Assembly: GCF_001426705.1 (NCBI RefSeq)
Contig: NZ_LMFC01000001.1
Coordinates: 111,450 to 175,449, forward strand
Direction: 5' to 3'
DNA: 64,000 bases
Source of the DNA: Cellulomonas sp. Root485
GTDB taxonomy: Bacteria; Actinomycetota; Actinomycetes; Actinomycetales; Cellulomonadaceae
Each line of letters starts with the position of its first letter. Position 1 is the first letter of the stretch. Position numbers and translations under genes: made by a program. Under the pieces are notes generated by a model. It was not told the DNA's origin, searched no databases, and was given only the letters and a program-made list of their open reading frames with translations. This document shows, piece after piece, positions 15,426 through 25,259 of this stretch.

Positions 15426-16907
15426 TCAGGCCGTCGGGGCCCCCCGGCGGGTGCGTTCCACCTTGACGCCCTCCATGTCCTCCAGCTCGATGCCCTTGGT
15501 CTCAGGCACCTTCCAGAGCGTGAAGAAGAAGGACAGCGTCGCGAAGATCGCGTACATCAGGTAGGGGATCGACGCCCCGAACGTGTCCAGCAGCGGCGGG
15601 AACGTCACCGTGATGAGGAAGTTGGCGATCCACTGAGCCGCCGCCGCCACGCCGAGCGCAGCCGCACGGATGCGGTTGGGGAACATCTCGCCCAGCAGGA
15701 CCCAGACGAGCGGGCCCCAGGTCGCCCCGAAGAACACGACGAAGAGGTTGGCGGAGACCAGGGCGATAACCGCCCACGAGCCGTCGAGGGTCACGTCCTT
15801 GCCCGTGCCCGTCGACTGCGTGAAGGCGAGCGCCATGAGCCCCAGCGTCACCGCCATGCCGAAGGAACCGGTGAGCAGGAGCGGCCGGCGACCGATCTTG
15901 TCGATGAGCGCGATCGCGATGAACGTCACGAGCACGTTGGTGACCGACGTGATCGTGGAGATCATGAACGACTGGCTCTCCTCGAACCCGACGGCCTGCC
16001 ACAGCGTGTTCGAGTAGTAGAAGATCACGTTGATGCCGACGAACTGCTGGAACACCGACAGCAGGATGCCGATCCACACCACCGGCAGCAGCCCGAACCG
16101 CGGACCCTTCAGGCTGGCCTGGGACGCGAGCTTCTTGTCCGTGGCGATCGTGTGCTCGATCTGGACGACGTGCGCCTCGACGTCGTCGTTCTCCGGCAGC
16201 GTCGTGGCCAGCACCTTCTTGGCCTCCTCGCGCTTGCCCGTCGCGATGAGGTAGCGGGGCGACTCCGGGATCTGGAGCGCGAGGATGCCGTACACCGCGG
16301 CCGGGATCACCGCGACGATGAACATCCAGCGCCACGCCTCGAGCCCGAACCACAGCTCCTCGGACGCGCCGCCCGCCGCCGTCGCCAGCAGCTGGTCGGA
16401 CAGCAGGGCCGCGAAGATACCGAGCGTGATGGCCAGCTGCTGGAGCGACCCCAGGCGGCCACGCATGGCCGCCGGGGCGATCTCGGCGATGTACGCCGGT
16501 GCGATCACCGACGCGATGCCGATGCCGATGCCGGCCATGATGCGCCACAGCACCAGGTCCCAGACGCCGGTCGCGAGGCCGGACAGGATCGAGGAGACGA
16601 AGAACAGGACCGCCCCGAGGAACATCACGCGGGTGCGGCCCCAGCGGTCCGCGAGCTTGCCGCCGAGCCAGGCGCCGAAGGCGCAGCCCAGCAGGGCGAT
16701 GGCGACGACGAGCCCGGTGACGGCGGGGTCGATCTCGAACTCGCCCTCGATCGCGTCGACGGCGCCGTTGATGACCGAGCTGTCGAAGCCGAAGAGGAAG
16801 CCACCGACCGCCGCGGCGACCGCGAGACCGATGGCCTTGTTCTTGTAGGGGTGCGGGGGTACGGCCGAGCCGCCTGTCGCCCCCTGCGGCGACGCTGCCT
16901 GGGACAT
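15426..16907 (-). CDS. Sugar porter family (MFS) sugar:proton symporter
   Basis: The 493-residue, 12-helix transporter carries sugar porter signatures: GFDSSVING in helix 1, GGKLADRWGRT (about 85-95), QQLAI, PESPRYL after helix 6, FQQFVGINVIFYYSN in helix 7, DKIGRRPL and PETKG near the C-terminus. The QQ-x-x-G-x-N motif is that of hexose/xylose importers such as XylE and GlcP. ATG 16907 has GGAGGT 8 bp upstream, and longer in-frame extensions are not supported. It is a single gene. The sugar cannot be fixed from sequence; plant-polymer sugars fit the mannanase nearby. Confidence 0.92.
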   Translation of the reverse strand: MSQAASPQGATGGSAVPPHPYKNKAIGLAVAAAVGGFLFGFDSSVINGAVDAIEGEFEIDPAVTGLVVAIALLGCAFGAWLGGKLADRWGRTRVMFLGAVLFFVSSILSGLATGVWDLVLWRIMAGIGIGIASVIAPAYIAEIAPAAMRGRLGSLQQLAITLGIFAALLSDQLLATAAGGASEELWFGLEAWRWMFIVAVIPAAVYGILALQIPESPRYLIATGKREEAKKVLATTLPENDDVEAHVVQIEHTIATDKKLASQASLKGPRFGLLPVVWIGILLSVFQQFVGINVIFYYSNTLWQAVGFEESQSFMISTITSVTNVLVTFIAIALIDKIGRRPLLLTGSFGMAVTLGLMALAFTQSTGTGKDVTLDGSWAVIALVSANLFVVFFGATWGPLVWVLLGEMFPNRIRAAALGVAAAAQWIANFLITVTFPPLLDTFGASIPYLMYAIFATLSFFFTLWKVPETKGIELEDMEGVKVERTRRGAPTA

Positions 16908-17039
16908 GATCTGCACCTCCGTCGGACCCCGAGCCGCTCCCGGGGAGATCACCCCCACCTTGGCCCCCACCGGGTGGGCGCGCACCTCGGGCGGGTGTGG
17001 CTGTTGGCCGAGGCGGTGCGGGGGAGGCAAGATCGTCCG

Positions 17040-17681
17040 ATGGACGGCACCGGTGGAGCGAAGCGCCCTCGTCGCCCCGCCATGCTCGATCCCGCACAGG
17101 CGGAGGAGCTGCCCGGCGGCTACGACCCGGCGCTGCGCAACGAGGCGGCGCACACCACCGCGGCTGCGCTCGTGCACCAGGGCCGGGCCAACACCGACCC
17201 CGACGTCGTCGCCCGCCTGGTGTCCCTGGTCGAGCGGGAGGGCCTCGACGTCGTCGCCGCCCTGTGGTCCGACAGTCAGGCGGACAGCCTGCCGGGAGCC
17301 CTCTGGCGGCTGTACGTGCTGCGCGAGTGGGTCCGGCGGGACCCCGCGACGGTCGCCGACCGGTACCGCCTCGGCGTCGCCGCCGCCCCCGTGCACGACG
17401 TCGTCGCCGGCGTGGCCGACGCCCCCGGCCCGGCGGACGTCCTGAAAGTGGCCGACGAGGTGCTGTCCGGCGTCTACACGGGTGACCTCGACGTCGCCCT
17501 CGAGCGGGCGGCGGCGTTCAGCCGGGTGCTCGCGACCGGCGCGGCGTTCGACGCCGACCACCTGGACGACGTCGACCCGCCCGCCGCCCAGCGGCTGACC
17601 CGCGGGGCCGCGTCCCTCGTGCGCACCGCGGAGGAGCTCGAGCACGCCGCCTCGCTCTGGCGGGCCGACCGGCTGGAGTGA
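17040..17681 (+). CDS. Conserved actinobacterial protein of unknown function, all-helical
   Basis: The 213-residue product is acidic and predicted to be all-helical, with no membrane segment or signal peptide. It contains AHTTAAALVHQGRANTDPDVVARLVSLV and PGALWRLYVLREWVRRDP, a pattern I have seen only in uncharacterised actinobacterial proteins. ATG 17040 is preceded by GGGAGG at 12 bp; the open frame continues far upstream across the antisense of the sugar porter, which is not credible coding. It is divergent from that porter. No function is assigned. Confidence 0.6.
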   Translation: MDGTGGAKRPRRPAMLDPAQAEELPGGYDPALRNEAAHTTAAALVHQGRANTDPDVVARLVSLVEREGLDVVAALWSDSQADSLPGALWRLYVLREWVRRDPATVADRYRLGVAAAPVHDVVAGVADAPGPADVLKVADEVLSGVYTGDLDVALERAAAFSRVLATGAAFDADHLDDVDPPAAQRLTRGAASLVRTAEELEHAASLWRADRLE

Positions 17682-18031
17682 CGTCGCCCACGTACGGTCG
17701 GGTGAACGCGCAGGTCCGGGCCGGACGGGCGCGACGACGGACATCGATCACCCGGTCGCGACGGGTGGGCGGGCGTACGATGAGCGGCGACGTCGGGCCG
17801 CGGTAGCCCCGGGCTCCATCTCAAGCCGCTTCGAGCGGCCTCGCGCCGAGAGGCGCTCCGCGGTCCGGCGTCGCCTCGCAGGAGCGTGCCCCCACGGACG
17901 TCGCCGGGCTGTCACCATGTGTCCATGCGCGCGTCGCCGTGCGTTAGGCATCCGAGCCACCGTGTCCTAGCCTGATCCCGCCCTTCTCCCCTGGCACCTC
18001 CCTCCCTCCACCCTGTCCCCCGGAGCCCGCC
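17682..18031 (+). other. Intergenic region with stem-rich element before the pit operon
   Basis: These 350 bases hold no credible gene. A cloverleaf-like set of stems lies at 17795-17866: an outer stem GGGCCGCGG with CCGCGGTCC, then hairpins AGCCC/GGGCT, GCCGCT-TCG-AGCGGC and GCGCC-GAGA-GGCGC. It could be a terminator group for the upstream gene or a small structured RNA. A weak promoter pair, TTAGGC (17944-17949) and TAGCCT (17968-17973), lies about 60 bp before the phosphate operon. Confidence 0.35.
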
Positions 18032-18652
18032 GTGCGCCTGCGCCTCACCCCGCGCGACACCACGTTCTTCGACCTCTTCGCCGCTCAGGCGATCCACCTC
18101 GTCACGGGCGCCAACTTGCTGGGCGAGATGCTCGGGGCCGACCGCTCCACCCGCAAGGAGATCGGCAAGCGCATCGCCGACGCCGAGCACGAGGCGGACG
18201 ACGCGACGCACTCGATCATGCGCCGGCTCAACCAGACGTTCGTCACCCCGTTCGACCGGGACGACATCTACACGCTGGCCTCGAGCCTCGACGACTGCAT
18301 GGACTTCATGGAGGAGGCCGCGGACCTCATCGTCCTGTACAAGGTCGACGCCCTGCCCGCGCGCGTCTCCGACCAGGTCCAGGTGCTCCAGCGGGCCGCC
18401 GAGCTGACCGCCGAGGCCATGCCCCGGCTGCGCTCGATGGACTCGCTGTCCGAGTACTGGGTCGAGGTCAACCGCCTCGAGAACCAGGCCGACAAGATCC
18501 ACCGCAAGCTCCTGGCCCAGCTGTTCGACGAGGTCACCGACCCGATCCAGCTGATGAAGGTCAAGGAGATCGTCGAGAAGCTCGAGGACGCCGCCGACGC
18601 GTTCGAGAAGGTGGCGAACACCGTCGAGACCATCGCGCTCAAGGAGTCCTGA
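18032..18652 (+). CDS. PhoU-like DUF47 protein, Pit accessory subunit
   Basis: The 206-residue helical protein belongs to the DUF47 (TIGR00153-type) PhoU-like family. It shows the acidic metal-binding pairs typical of PhoU bundles: EHEADDATH near 55-63 and ENQADKIHRKL near 150-160. Members are encoded beside Pit transporters and modulate phosphate uptake. Start GTG 18032 is preceded by GGAG. The phosphate transporter gene begins 5 bp after its stop, so they form one operon. Confidence 0.9.
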   Translation: MRLRLTPRDTTFFDLFAAQAIHLVTGANLLGEMLGADRSTRKEIGKRIADAEHEADDATHSIMRRLNQTFVTPFDRDDIYTLASSLDDCMDFMEEAADLIVLYKVDALPARVSDQVQVLQRAAELTAEAMPRLRSMDSLSEYWVEVNRLENQADKIHRKLLAQLFDEVTDPIQLMKVKEIVEKLEDAADAFEKVANTVETIALKES

Positions 18653-18657
18653 GCTCG

Positions 18658-19662
18658 GTGGAACTCGCGCTCGTCATCATCGTCGTCGCGTTCGCGCTCG
18701 GGTTCGACTACACCAACGGGTTCCACGACGCGGCCAACGCGATCGCCACCTCGGTGTCGACCCGCGCGCTGACGCCCCGCGCCGCGCTCATCATGGCGGC
18801 CGTCTTCAACCTCGTCGGCGCCCTGCTGGGCACCCAGGTGGCCACGACCATCGCCGAGGACATCATCAACGTCGGCGGAGTCTCCTCCCAGGAGGCGCTG
18901 ATCATCGTCCTGTCCGGGCTGATCGGCGCGATCTCGTGGAACCTCATCACCTGGTGGCTGGGTCTGCCTTCGTCGTCGACGCACGCCCTCATCGGCGGTC
19001 TGACGGGCGCCGGCATCGCCGCGAACGTCACCGTCTACTGGGGAGCGATCCTGGACAAGGTCGTCATCCCGATGATCTTCTCCCCACTCGTCGGCTTCTC
19101 GCTGGCGTTCGCGCTGATGGTCGGCGTGCTCTGGCTCGTGCGGAACTCCGCGCCGGCTCGCACGATGCGCCGCTTCCGGCTGGCGCAGACGGCGTCCGCC
19201 GCCGCGATGGCCCTGGGGCACGGCCTGCAGGACGCGCAGAAGACCATGGGCGTGATCATGCTGGCCCTGATCGCCGGCGGCTTCTACAACCAGGGCGACG
19301 CCATCCCGCTGTGGGTCAAGCTGTCCGCAGCCACGGCGATCTCGCTCGGCACCTACTCGGGCGGGTGGCGCATCATGCGCACCCTCGGCCGCAAGATCAT
19401 CGAGCTCGACCCCGCGCGCGGCTTCGTCGCCGAGTCGGTCGCCGCGTCCGTCCTGTACGCCAGCGCCTACTGGCTGCACGCGCCCATCTCGACCACGCAC
19501 ACGATCACCTCGGCGATCATGGGCGTCGGCGCCACGAAGCGCCTGTCCGCCGTCCGCTGGGGTGTCGCCAAGAACATCGGCACCGCGTGGGTGCTGACCA
19601 TCCCGATGGCGGCCCTGGTCGCCGCCTGCGTCTACTGGATCCTCAACCCGATCCTGACCTGA
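18658..19662 (+). CDS. pitA: Low-affinity inorganic phosphate transporter, Pit family
   Basis: The 334-residue membrane protein has about ten helices and both copies of the Pit/PiT signature: GFDYTNGFHDAANAIA near the N-terminus with GLPSSSTHALIGG, and GHGLQDAQKTMG with APISTTHTIT in the second half. It imports metal-phosphate complexes with protons. GTG 18658 lies 5 bp after the DUF47 gene. The pairing of pit with ppk1 1 kb away (opposite strand) suits phosphate storage, though they are separate transcription units. Confidence 0.93.
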   Translation: MELALVIIVVAFALGFDYTNGFHDAANAIATSVSTRALTPRAALIMAAVFNLVGALLGTQVATTIAEDIINVGGVSSQEALIIVLSGLIGAISWNLITWWLGLPSSSTHALIGGLTGAGIAANVTVYWGAILDKVVIPMIFSPLVGFSLAFALMVGVLWLVRNSAPARTMRRFRLAQTASAAAMALGHGLQDAQKTMGVIMLALIAGGFYNQGDAIPLWVKLSAATAISLGTYSGGWRIMRTLGRKIIELDPARGFVAESVAASVLYASAYWLHAPISTTHTITSAIMGVGATKRLSAVRWGVAKNIGTAWVLTIPMAALVAACVYWILNPILT

Positions 19663-19683
19663 GCGCTCCTGGCCGCTCTCGGT

Positions 19684-20661
19684 CTAGTGCTCGCCCGGGC
19701 GGTGCGTCTCCGTGGCGACCACGCGCGGGCCCTTGGGGGTCTGCGCGACGTGCGCGACGAGCACCTGCGCCGGGTGGAGGAACGGGTCGGCGGCCGGCAG
19801 GGCGTCGGCCACGCTGCGGCGGGCGTGCTGCGCCAGCACGTCGACCACCGTCGGGAGCACCGGCCGGTGCGTGCACAGCACGGCGTCCCCCGTCTGCTCC
19901 AGGAGCTGCAGGACCTCCGCGGCCACCCGGGCCGGCGACGTCGAGTGCTCCGCCTCGGTGAGGACAGGCAGGACCTCGGCAGCCACCTGCGCCGCCGCCG
20001 CGTACGGCGCGACCGTGCTCACGCAGCGCGCCCACGCGCTGGTGACCACCCGGGCGACGCCGAACGTCGACAGCACCGGCACCAGCGCACGGGCCTGCCG
20101 CTGGCCCTCCGGGGTCAGCGGCCGGTCGAGCTCCGTGCCCTTCCAGTCCGACCGCCGTCGGGCCGTCCCGTGCCGGGCGATGACCAGCGCGCGCGTGTCC
20201 AGACGGCCCTTCTCGTACGCCTCGACCAGCTCCGCCAGCGGAGCCCGGTCGTCGTCGCGGGTCAGCCGCTTGGCGGCCGTCACCACGTCGAACCAGCGCA
20301 GCTGGTCGATCTCCTTCGGCGACACCGGCGGGACGGGCGGGCGGGCTCGCAAGGCGGCGGCGTCCGGGCGGCCGGCCACCTGGGCGGCCCAGTAGTGGAC
20401 GCGCTTGCGGCGGCCGTCGGACAGCGCGTACTCGAGCCCCGGCAGCGGGATCCCGAGGACCACGTCGTGCGCGGTCTCCTCGGCGACCTCACGGGTCGCC
20501 GCCGCGAGGATCGTCTCGCCGGGGTCCACCTTGCCCTTCGGCCACGACCAGTCGTCGTAGCGCGGGCGGTGCACGAGCGCGACCTGCAGCGTGCCCAGCC
20601 GGACGCGCCACACGAGGGCCCCGGCCGCCTCGACGACGACCGGTGCGGCCACTGGGCTCAC
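19684..20661 (-). CDS. mutT1: Nudix hydrolase fused to histidine-phosphatase domain (MutT1-like)
   Basis: The 325-residue protein has a Nudix domain with the box GKVDPGET...REVAEET at residues 43-62 and a C-terminal RHG phosphatase domain with [11 protein letters not shown] at 160-170. This two-domain layout is that of mycobacterial MutT1, which removes 8-oxo-dGTP and cleaves diadenosine polyphosphates. GTG 20661 overlaps the ppk1 stop in a GTGA junction, so the two are coupled. The later RHG motifs ([16 protein letters not shown]) are present, so both domains may be active. Confidence 0.9.
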   Translation of the reverse strand: MSPVAAPVVVEAAGALVWRVRLGTLQVALVHRPRYDDWSWPKGKVDPGETILAAATREVAEETAHDVVLGIPLPGLEYALSDGRRKRVHYWAAQVAGRPDAAALRARPPVPPVSPKEIDQLRWFDVVTAAKRLTRDDDRAPLAELVEAYEKGRLDTRALVIARHGTARRRSDWKGTELDRPLTPEGQRQARALVPVLSTFGVARVVTSAWARCVSTVAPYAAAAQVAAEVLPVLTEAEHSTSPARVAAEVLQLLEQTGDAVLCTHRPVLPTVVDVLAQHARRSVADALPAADPFLHPAQVLVAHVAQTPKGPRVVATETHRPGEH

Positions 20662-22895
20662 CGGCCCGTGCCCGGCCGGCGTCGCTGCCGGTAGATCAGG
20701 GCGGCCTGCAGGTCCACGAGCGGTCCGTCCGGGCCGCGGTGGTGCCGCTGCCACGTCCCGTCCTGCTCGAGGTGCCACGAGGAGGTGCCGTCGTCGGTCG
20801 ACTCGTCCATGAGCTCGATGAGCTCGCTGACCTGGTCCGGGTCGGCGATGCGGACCAGGGCCTCGACGCGGCGGTCCAGGTTGCGGTGCATGAGGTCCGC
20901 CGAGCCGATGTAGACCTCGGGGCCCTCGAAGGGGGCGTCGGCCTGCGCGGTCGAGTTGGCGAACGCGAAGATGCGGGAGTGCTCGAGGAAGCGGCCGAGG
21001 ATCGAGCGCACCCGGATGGTCTCGGACAGGCCTGGGACCCCGGGCCGCAGCGCGCAGATGCCCCGCACGACCATGTCGATGGCGACGCCCGCCTGGGACG
21101 CCCGGTACAGCGCGTCGATCGTGGCCTCGTCGACCATCGAGTTGACCTTGATCTTGATCCACGCGGGCTGGCCCATCCGCGCGGCGTCGGCCTCCCGGTC
21201 GATCCGCTCGATGAGACCCGCCCGCACCGAGCGCGGCGCCACGAGCAGCCGGTGGAACCGGGACTTCGGGGCATAGCCCGACAGCTGGTTGAACAGGCGC
21301 GTCAGGTCCTGCCCGACCTCCGGGTCGCTGGTGAGCAGCCCGTGGTCGGTGTAGAGCCGGGCCGTCTTCGGGTTGTAGTTGCCCGTGCCGATGTGGCAGT
21401 AGCGGCGCAGCCCGTCGGACTCCTGGCGGACGACGAGGGAGAGCTTGCAGTGCGTCTTGAGGCCGACGATCCCGTAGACGACGTGCACGCCGGCCTGCTC
21501 GAGCTTGCGTGCCCAGGAGATGTTGTTCTGCTCGTCGAACCGCGCCTTGATCTCCACCAGCGCCAGCACCTGCTTGCCGGCCTCCGCGGCGTCGATGAGG
21601 GCGTCGACGATGGGGGAGTCGCCCGACGTCCGGTACAGGGTCTGCTTGATGGCCAGCACCTGCGGGTCCGCCGCGGCCTGCTGCAGGAACGTCTGCACGG
21701 AGGTCGAGAACGAGTCGTACGGGTGGTGGAGCAGGATGTCGCGCTCGCGGATCTTGGCGAACATGTCCGCGGGGGTCGCGCTCTCCACCTCGGCCAGCTG
21801 GCGGGGGGTGGTGGCCACGAACCGGGGGAACTGCAGCGCCGCCCGGTCCAGGTCGGCGATGAGGTTGAGTCCGGTCGCGTCCAGGGGCGCCGGCAGCTGG
21901 TACACCTCGTCCTCCGCGACGTCGAGCTCCCGGATGAGCAGGTTGCGGATGCGCGGGCTGATGCCGTCGGCGATCTCGAGGCGCACCGGCGGGCCGAAGC
22001 GGCGGCGCAGCAGCTCCTTCTCCATCGCCTTGAGGAGGTTCTCGGCGTCGTCCTCCTCGACCTCCACGTCCTCGTTGCGCGTCACCCGGAACGTGTGGTG
22101 CTCCTGGACGACCATGCCGGGGAACAGCTGCTCGAGGTGCTCCGAGATGACGTCCTCGACGGGCACGAACGACATCGGGCCCTTCTCGGGCGAGGCGGCC
22201 TGCATGTCCGGTGCGCTCGGCCGGCCGGACGCGTCGACCGCGATGAACCGGGGCAGCAGCGGCGGCACCTTGACGCGGGCGAAGTGCTCCTTGCCGGTCG
22301 CGGGGTTGGTCACCACGACGGCCAGGTTCAGCGAGAGCCCCGAGATGTACGGGAACGGGTGCGCCGGGTCCACCGCGAGCGGGGTCAGGACGGGGAAGAT
22401 CTGCCGGCGGAAGAACTTGCGCAGCCGGTCCTGCTCGCTCTCGCCCAGCTCGTCCCAGCGGACCAGCGTGATGCCCTCGTGCGCCAGCGCCGGCTGCACC
22501 TGCTCGGCGAACACCGCCGCGTGGCGGGCCGTGAGCCTGTGCGCCTCCTCACTGATCGCCTCCAGGACCTGCCGCGGGGACAGCCCCGACGCGGCCGTGA
22601 CCGCGATGCCCGTCGCGATGCGGCGCTTGAGGCCGGCCACCCGGACCATGAAGAACTCGTCGAGGTTGGAGGCGAAGATCGCCAGGAACCGCACCCGCTC
22701 CAGCAGCGGGATGTCCCCGTCCTCCGCCAGCTCCAGCACGCGCTGGTTGAAGGCGAGCCAGGAGAGCTCACGGTCGAGGAACCGCCCGTCGGGCAGGGGC
22801 TCGGCGGTGTCGACGTGCTCGTCGATCTCGCTCTGGGCCATGTGCTCGGCGATGGCCGCGGCCAGGGCCGGGTCGAGGGCGGTGGCGTCCGTCAT
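20658..22895 (-). CDS. ppk1: Polyphosphate kinase 1
   Basis: The 745-residue enzyme makes polyphosphate reversibly from ATP. It opens with the typical [31 protein letters not shown] and [14 protein letters not shown], and continues through [35 protein letters not shown] and [11 protein letters not shown]. The last segment holds the autophosphorylated histidine of the PLD-like HKD motif, and a second HKD-like site with HSRIFAF follows. Length and domain order are standard. It starts inside the mshD stop (4-bp overlap) and ends inside the mutT1 start, forming mshD-ppk1-mutT1, an arrangement common in actinobacteria. Confidence 0.96.
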   Translation of the reverse strand: MTDATALDPALAAAIAEHMAQSEIDEHVDTAEPLPDGRFLDRELSWLAFNQRVLELAEDGDIPLLERVRFLAIFASNLDEFFMVRVAGLKRRIATGIAVTAASGLSPRQVLEAISEEAHRLTARHAAVFAEQVQPALAHEGITLVRWDELGESEQDRLRKFFRRQIFPVLTPLAVDPAHPFPYISGLSLNLAVVVTNPATGKEHFARVKVPPLLPRFIAVDASGRPSAPDMQAASPEKGPMSFVPVEDVISEHLEQLFPGMVVQEHHTFRVTRNEDVEVEEDDAENLLKAMEKELLRRRFGPPVRLEIADGISPRIRNLLIRELDVAEDEVYQLPAPLDATGLNLIADLDRAALQFPRFVATTPRQLAEVESATPADMFAKIRERDILLHHPYDSFSTSVQTFLQQAAADPQVLAIKQTLYRTSGDSPIVDALIDAAEAGKQVLALVEIKARFDEQNNISWARKLEQAGVHVVYGIVGLKTHCKLSLVVRQESDGLRRYCHIGTGNYNPKTARLYTDHGLLTSDPEVGQDLTRLFNQLSGYAPKSRFHRLLVAPRSVRAGLIERIDREADAARMGQPAWIKIKVNSMVDEATIDALYRASQAGVAIDMVVRGICALRPGVPGLSETIRVRSILGRFLEHSRIFAFANSTAQADAPFEGPEVYIGSADLMHRNLDRRVEALVRIADPDQVSELIELMDESTDDGTSSWHLEQDGTWQRHHRGPDGPLVDLQAALIYRQRRRPGTGR

Positions 22896-23875
22896 GCGCC
22901 CATCGTGACACCCGCAGGTGAACTCGGGGTATCTGAACCGAACATCACGTCCACGGCCGACCGGACGAAGCCCGCGCGCTCGTACGTGTGCACCGCGACG
23001 GTGTTCTCCGCGCCCGTGTAGAGGATGGCGGCCCCGAGGCCGAGACTCGCCAGGTGGTCGAGGCCGAGCGCCGTCAGGGCTCGACCCAGGCCCAGTCCCT
23101 GCGCGTCCGGGTCCACCCCTACCACGTAGATCTCGCCGACCGGTTCCGCGCTCTGCCCGGGCGCTTGCGCGCCTGCGGGGTGCACCTTGGTCCACACCGA
23201 GCCCAGCAGGATCCCGTCGCGCTCCGCGAGCAGGAAGCCCGCCGGGTCGAACCACGGCTCCTGCTCCCGGGCGCGCAGGTCCGCCGACGTCATGCGCCCC
23301 TGCTCCGGGTGGTACGCGAACGCGCGGGAGTTCACGCGGCGCCACGCTTCCTCGTCGCGCCCCGGCTCGAACGCCCGCACCGTGACGCCCGTCGGCAGGC
23401 TGGGCGTGCTCGTCGGGCGCGCCGTGAGGTCGACGCGCATCTGGAGCAGCTCGCGCACGACGGCCATGTCCTGGTCCTCGGCGAACCGTCGGGCCGCCGG
23501 CAGGTCCCCGTGCGCCCACACCCGCAGCGTGCGCCCGGGGACGACCTCGGTCTCGGCGAGCGCGCGGGTCAGCAGCGCCCGGCCGACGCCGGCGCGCCGG
23601 TGCGCCGGGTCCACCACCAGCTCCGCCTTCGTGGACGTCTGCGTGCCCACGTCGAGCTGGGCGTAGCCGACGAGCTCGCCCCCGACCATTGCGCACAGGT
23701 GGATCACCGGTGCCTCCGCGGCGCTGAGCCACAGCAGCGGCTGCTCCGAGAGGGGAGGCACCCCGTCAGCGGCCGCCGCCCGGTCCGCGAGGGAGCGCAC
23801 GGCGTCGGCGGAACCGGCAGGCAGCGGCCCGGCTGTCGCACTGAGGATGACCTGCGCGGACACGTCGTCGGGCAT
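22892..23875 (-). CDS. mshD: Mycothiol synthase
   Basis: The 327-residue protein has two tandem GNAT acetyltransferase domains, as expected for MshD, which acetylates the cysteinyl amine in the last step of mycothiol synthesis. The N-terminal domain has [18 protein letters not shown] and the C-terminal domain has [21 protein letters not shown] followed by [20 protein letters not shown], the MshD hallmark. ATG 23875 leads the operon with ppk1 and mutT1. The gene identifies the host as a mycothiol-producing actinobacterium. Confidence 0.93.
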   Translation of the reverse strand: MPDDVSAQVILSATAGPLPAGSADAVRSLADRAAAADGVPPLSEQPLLWLSAAEAPVIHLCAMVGGELVGYAQLDVGTQTSTKAELVVDPAHRRAGVGRALLTRALAETEVVPGRTLRVWAHGDLPAARRFAEDQDMAVVRELLQMRVDLTARPTSTPSLPTGVTVRAFEPGRDEEAWRRVNSRAFAYHPEQGRMTSADLRAREQEPWFDPAGFLLAERDGILLGSVWTKVHPAGAQAPGQSAEPVGEIYVVGVDPDAQGLGLGRALTALGLDHLASLGLGAAILYTGAENTVAVHTYERAGFVRSAVDVMFGSDTPSSPAGVTMGA

Positions 23876-23945
23876 GGTCCCATCCCACCACGGGGAGGCC
23901 CGCGGCGGATGGCTCCGGTCGGGTGAGCGGGTACGTTGGCGGGCG

Positions 23946-25169
23946 ATGGATGCCCCTGGGAACGCCTCGTTGCACGACGACCGCCCGCAGGACACCCGCC
24001 GGTCGAGGCGGGCGAGACGGTCGGCGGAGGAGACGAGCCCGGTCGACGTGACGGTGGCCGTCATCGGCGCGGGACAGGCCGGGTTGTCCGCGGCCTACCA
24101 CCTGCGGCGCGCGGGCCTCGTCGCGGTCGGTGAGCGCGGGTGGGAACGGGCGGCGGCGACGTTCGTCGTGCTGGACGACAACCCGCAGGCCGGCGGCGCG
24201 TGGCAGCACCGGTGGCCCGGCCTGACCATGGCCGACGCGCACGGGGTGCACGAGCTGCCCGGGATGCCCCTGGTGGTGGCGGACCCCGCCGAGCCCGCGG
24301 CCTTCGCCGTCCCGTACTACTTCGCGCAGTACGAGGACGCGTTCGAGCTGCGCGTCCAGCGTCCCGTCCTCGTCGACCGCGTCGAGTCGGAGCCTTCCGG
24401 GCGGCTCCTGGTCCGCTCCCGCAGCGTCGGCCGCACCGGGGAGGCCGTCGTCTGGCGGGTCCGTGGTCTGATCAACGCCTCCGGCACGTGGAAGAAGCCC
24501 TTCTGGCCTGCCTACCCCGGTCGTGGCGGGTTCCGCGGGCGGCAGCTGCACTCGCACGACTTCCGGCTCCCCGAGGACCTCGCCGACGGGCACGTCGTGG
24601 TGGTCGGCGGCGGCACGTCGGCCGTCCAGCTGACCCTCCTGCTGGCGCGCGTCACCACGACGACCTGGGTCACCCGTCGGCCCCCGGCCTGGCGGGACGA
24701 GACGTTCACCCCCGAGGTCGGCCGCGACGCGGTCGCCCAGGTCGACGAGCGCACGCGCGCCGGCCTGCCGCCGCAGAGCATCGTCAGCGTGACCGGGCTG
24801 CCCCTGACGCCCGCCTCCCGCACGGGCATCGCCGCCGGGGTCCTGCGCGCGCGTCCGGTGTTCGACCGCATCACCCCGGACGGTGTCGAGTGGGACTCCC
24901 CCGAGAGCCCGGGCGACGGCTGGGTCGGCGGGCCCGCTCACGTCGAGGCGCGCACGATCCTGTGGTGCACCGGGTTCCGGGCGTCGCTCGACCACCTCGC
25001 ACCCCTGGGCCTGCGCGCCCGCGGCGGGGGCATCGTCATGGACGGCACGCAGGTCGTCGCGGACCCCCGCATCCAGCTCGTCGGGTACGGACCGAGCGCG
25101 TCGACGGTGGGCGCCAACCGCGCGGGCCGCGAGGCGACCCGCAACCTCCGCAGCCTCTGGGAGGGGTAG
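23946..25169 (+). CDS. Flavin-containing monooxygenase-like oxidoreductase
   Basis: The 407-residue protein has an FAD-binding Rossmann motif, VIGAGQAGLSAAYHLRRAG (about residues 39-57), and an NADPH-binding motif, VVVGGGTSAVQL (about 218-229). It also has the ATG-like LWCTGFRASLDHLAPLGL and a final GYGPSASTVGANRAGR. Such enzymes hydroxylate soft nucleophiles or act as Baeyer-Villiger-type oxidases. A 30-residue N-terminal extension is hydrophilic and Arg-rich. It is divergent from mshD and ends against two tandem hairpins. The substrate is unknown. Confidence 0.82.
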   Translation: MDAPGNASLHDDRPQDTRRSRRARRSAEETSPVDVTVAVIGAGQAGLSAAYHLRRAGLVAVGERGWERAAATFVVLDDNPQAGGAWQHRWPGLTMADAHGVHELPGMPLVVADPAEPAAFAVPYYFAQYEDAFELRVQRPVLVDRVESEPSGRLLVRSRSVGRTGEAVVWRVRGLINASGTWKKPFWPAYPGRGGFRGRQLHSHDFRLPEDLADGHVVVVGGGTSAVQLTLLLARVTTTTWVTRRPPAWRDETFTPEVGRDAVAQVDERTRAGLPPQSIVSVTGLPLTPASRTGIAAGVLRARPVFDRITPDGVEWDSPESPGDGWVGGPAHVEARTILWCTGFRASLDHLAPLGLRARGGGIVMDGTQVVADPRIQLVGYGPSASTVGANRAGREATRNLRSLWEG

Positions 25170-25177
25170 CTCTCGCC

Positions 25178-25243
25178 GTCGAACCCGCCCTGGGTGCCGA
25201 CACCCGCGGGTTCGACGAAGGGCCGGGTCGTGTGACCCGGCCC
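25178..25243. terminator. Two tandem hairpins between convergent genes
   Basis: The first stem pairs GTCGAACCCGC (25178-25188) with GCGGGTTCGAC (25206-25216). The second pairs GGGCCGGGTC (25220-25229) with GACCCGGCCC (25234-25243) over a 4-base loop. They lie between the monooxygenase stop and the mannanase stop and can serve both strands. Confidence 0.78.
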
Positions 25244-25259
25244 CTCGTCCGTCAGTGCG

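Noticed and set aside
16937..16947. CTCCCGGGGAG palindrome upstream of the sugar porter as an operator
   Set aside because: Short GC palindromes are frequent in this DNA and no promoter elements were found around it.
14715..17039. Very long plus-strand frame across the marR promoter and antisense to the sugar porter
   Set aside because: It is a GC-rich shadow frame rich in Arg, Gly and Asp. Only its last 213 codons, from ATG 17040, lie outside the opposite-strand gene and have a sensible start.
17795..17866. Possible tRNA suggested by a cloverleaf-like set of stems
   Set aside because: There is no 7-bp acceptor stem with a TTC loop, no 7-base anticodon loop and no conserved GG of the D loop.
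25178..25216. GGTTCGA-like sequence suggesting a tRNA T-arm
   Set aside because: It is one arm of an 11-bp inverted repeat acting as terminator between convergent genes; no acceptor or anticodon arm exists.
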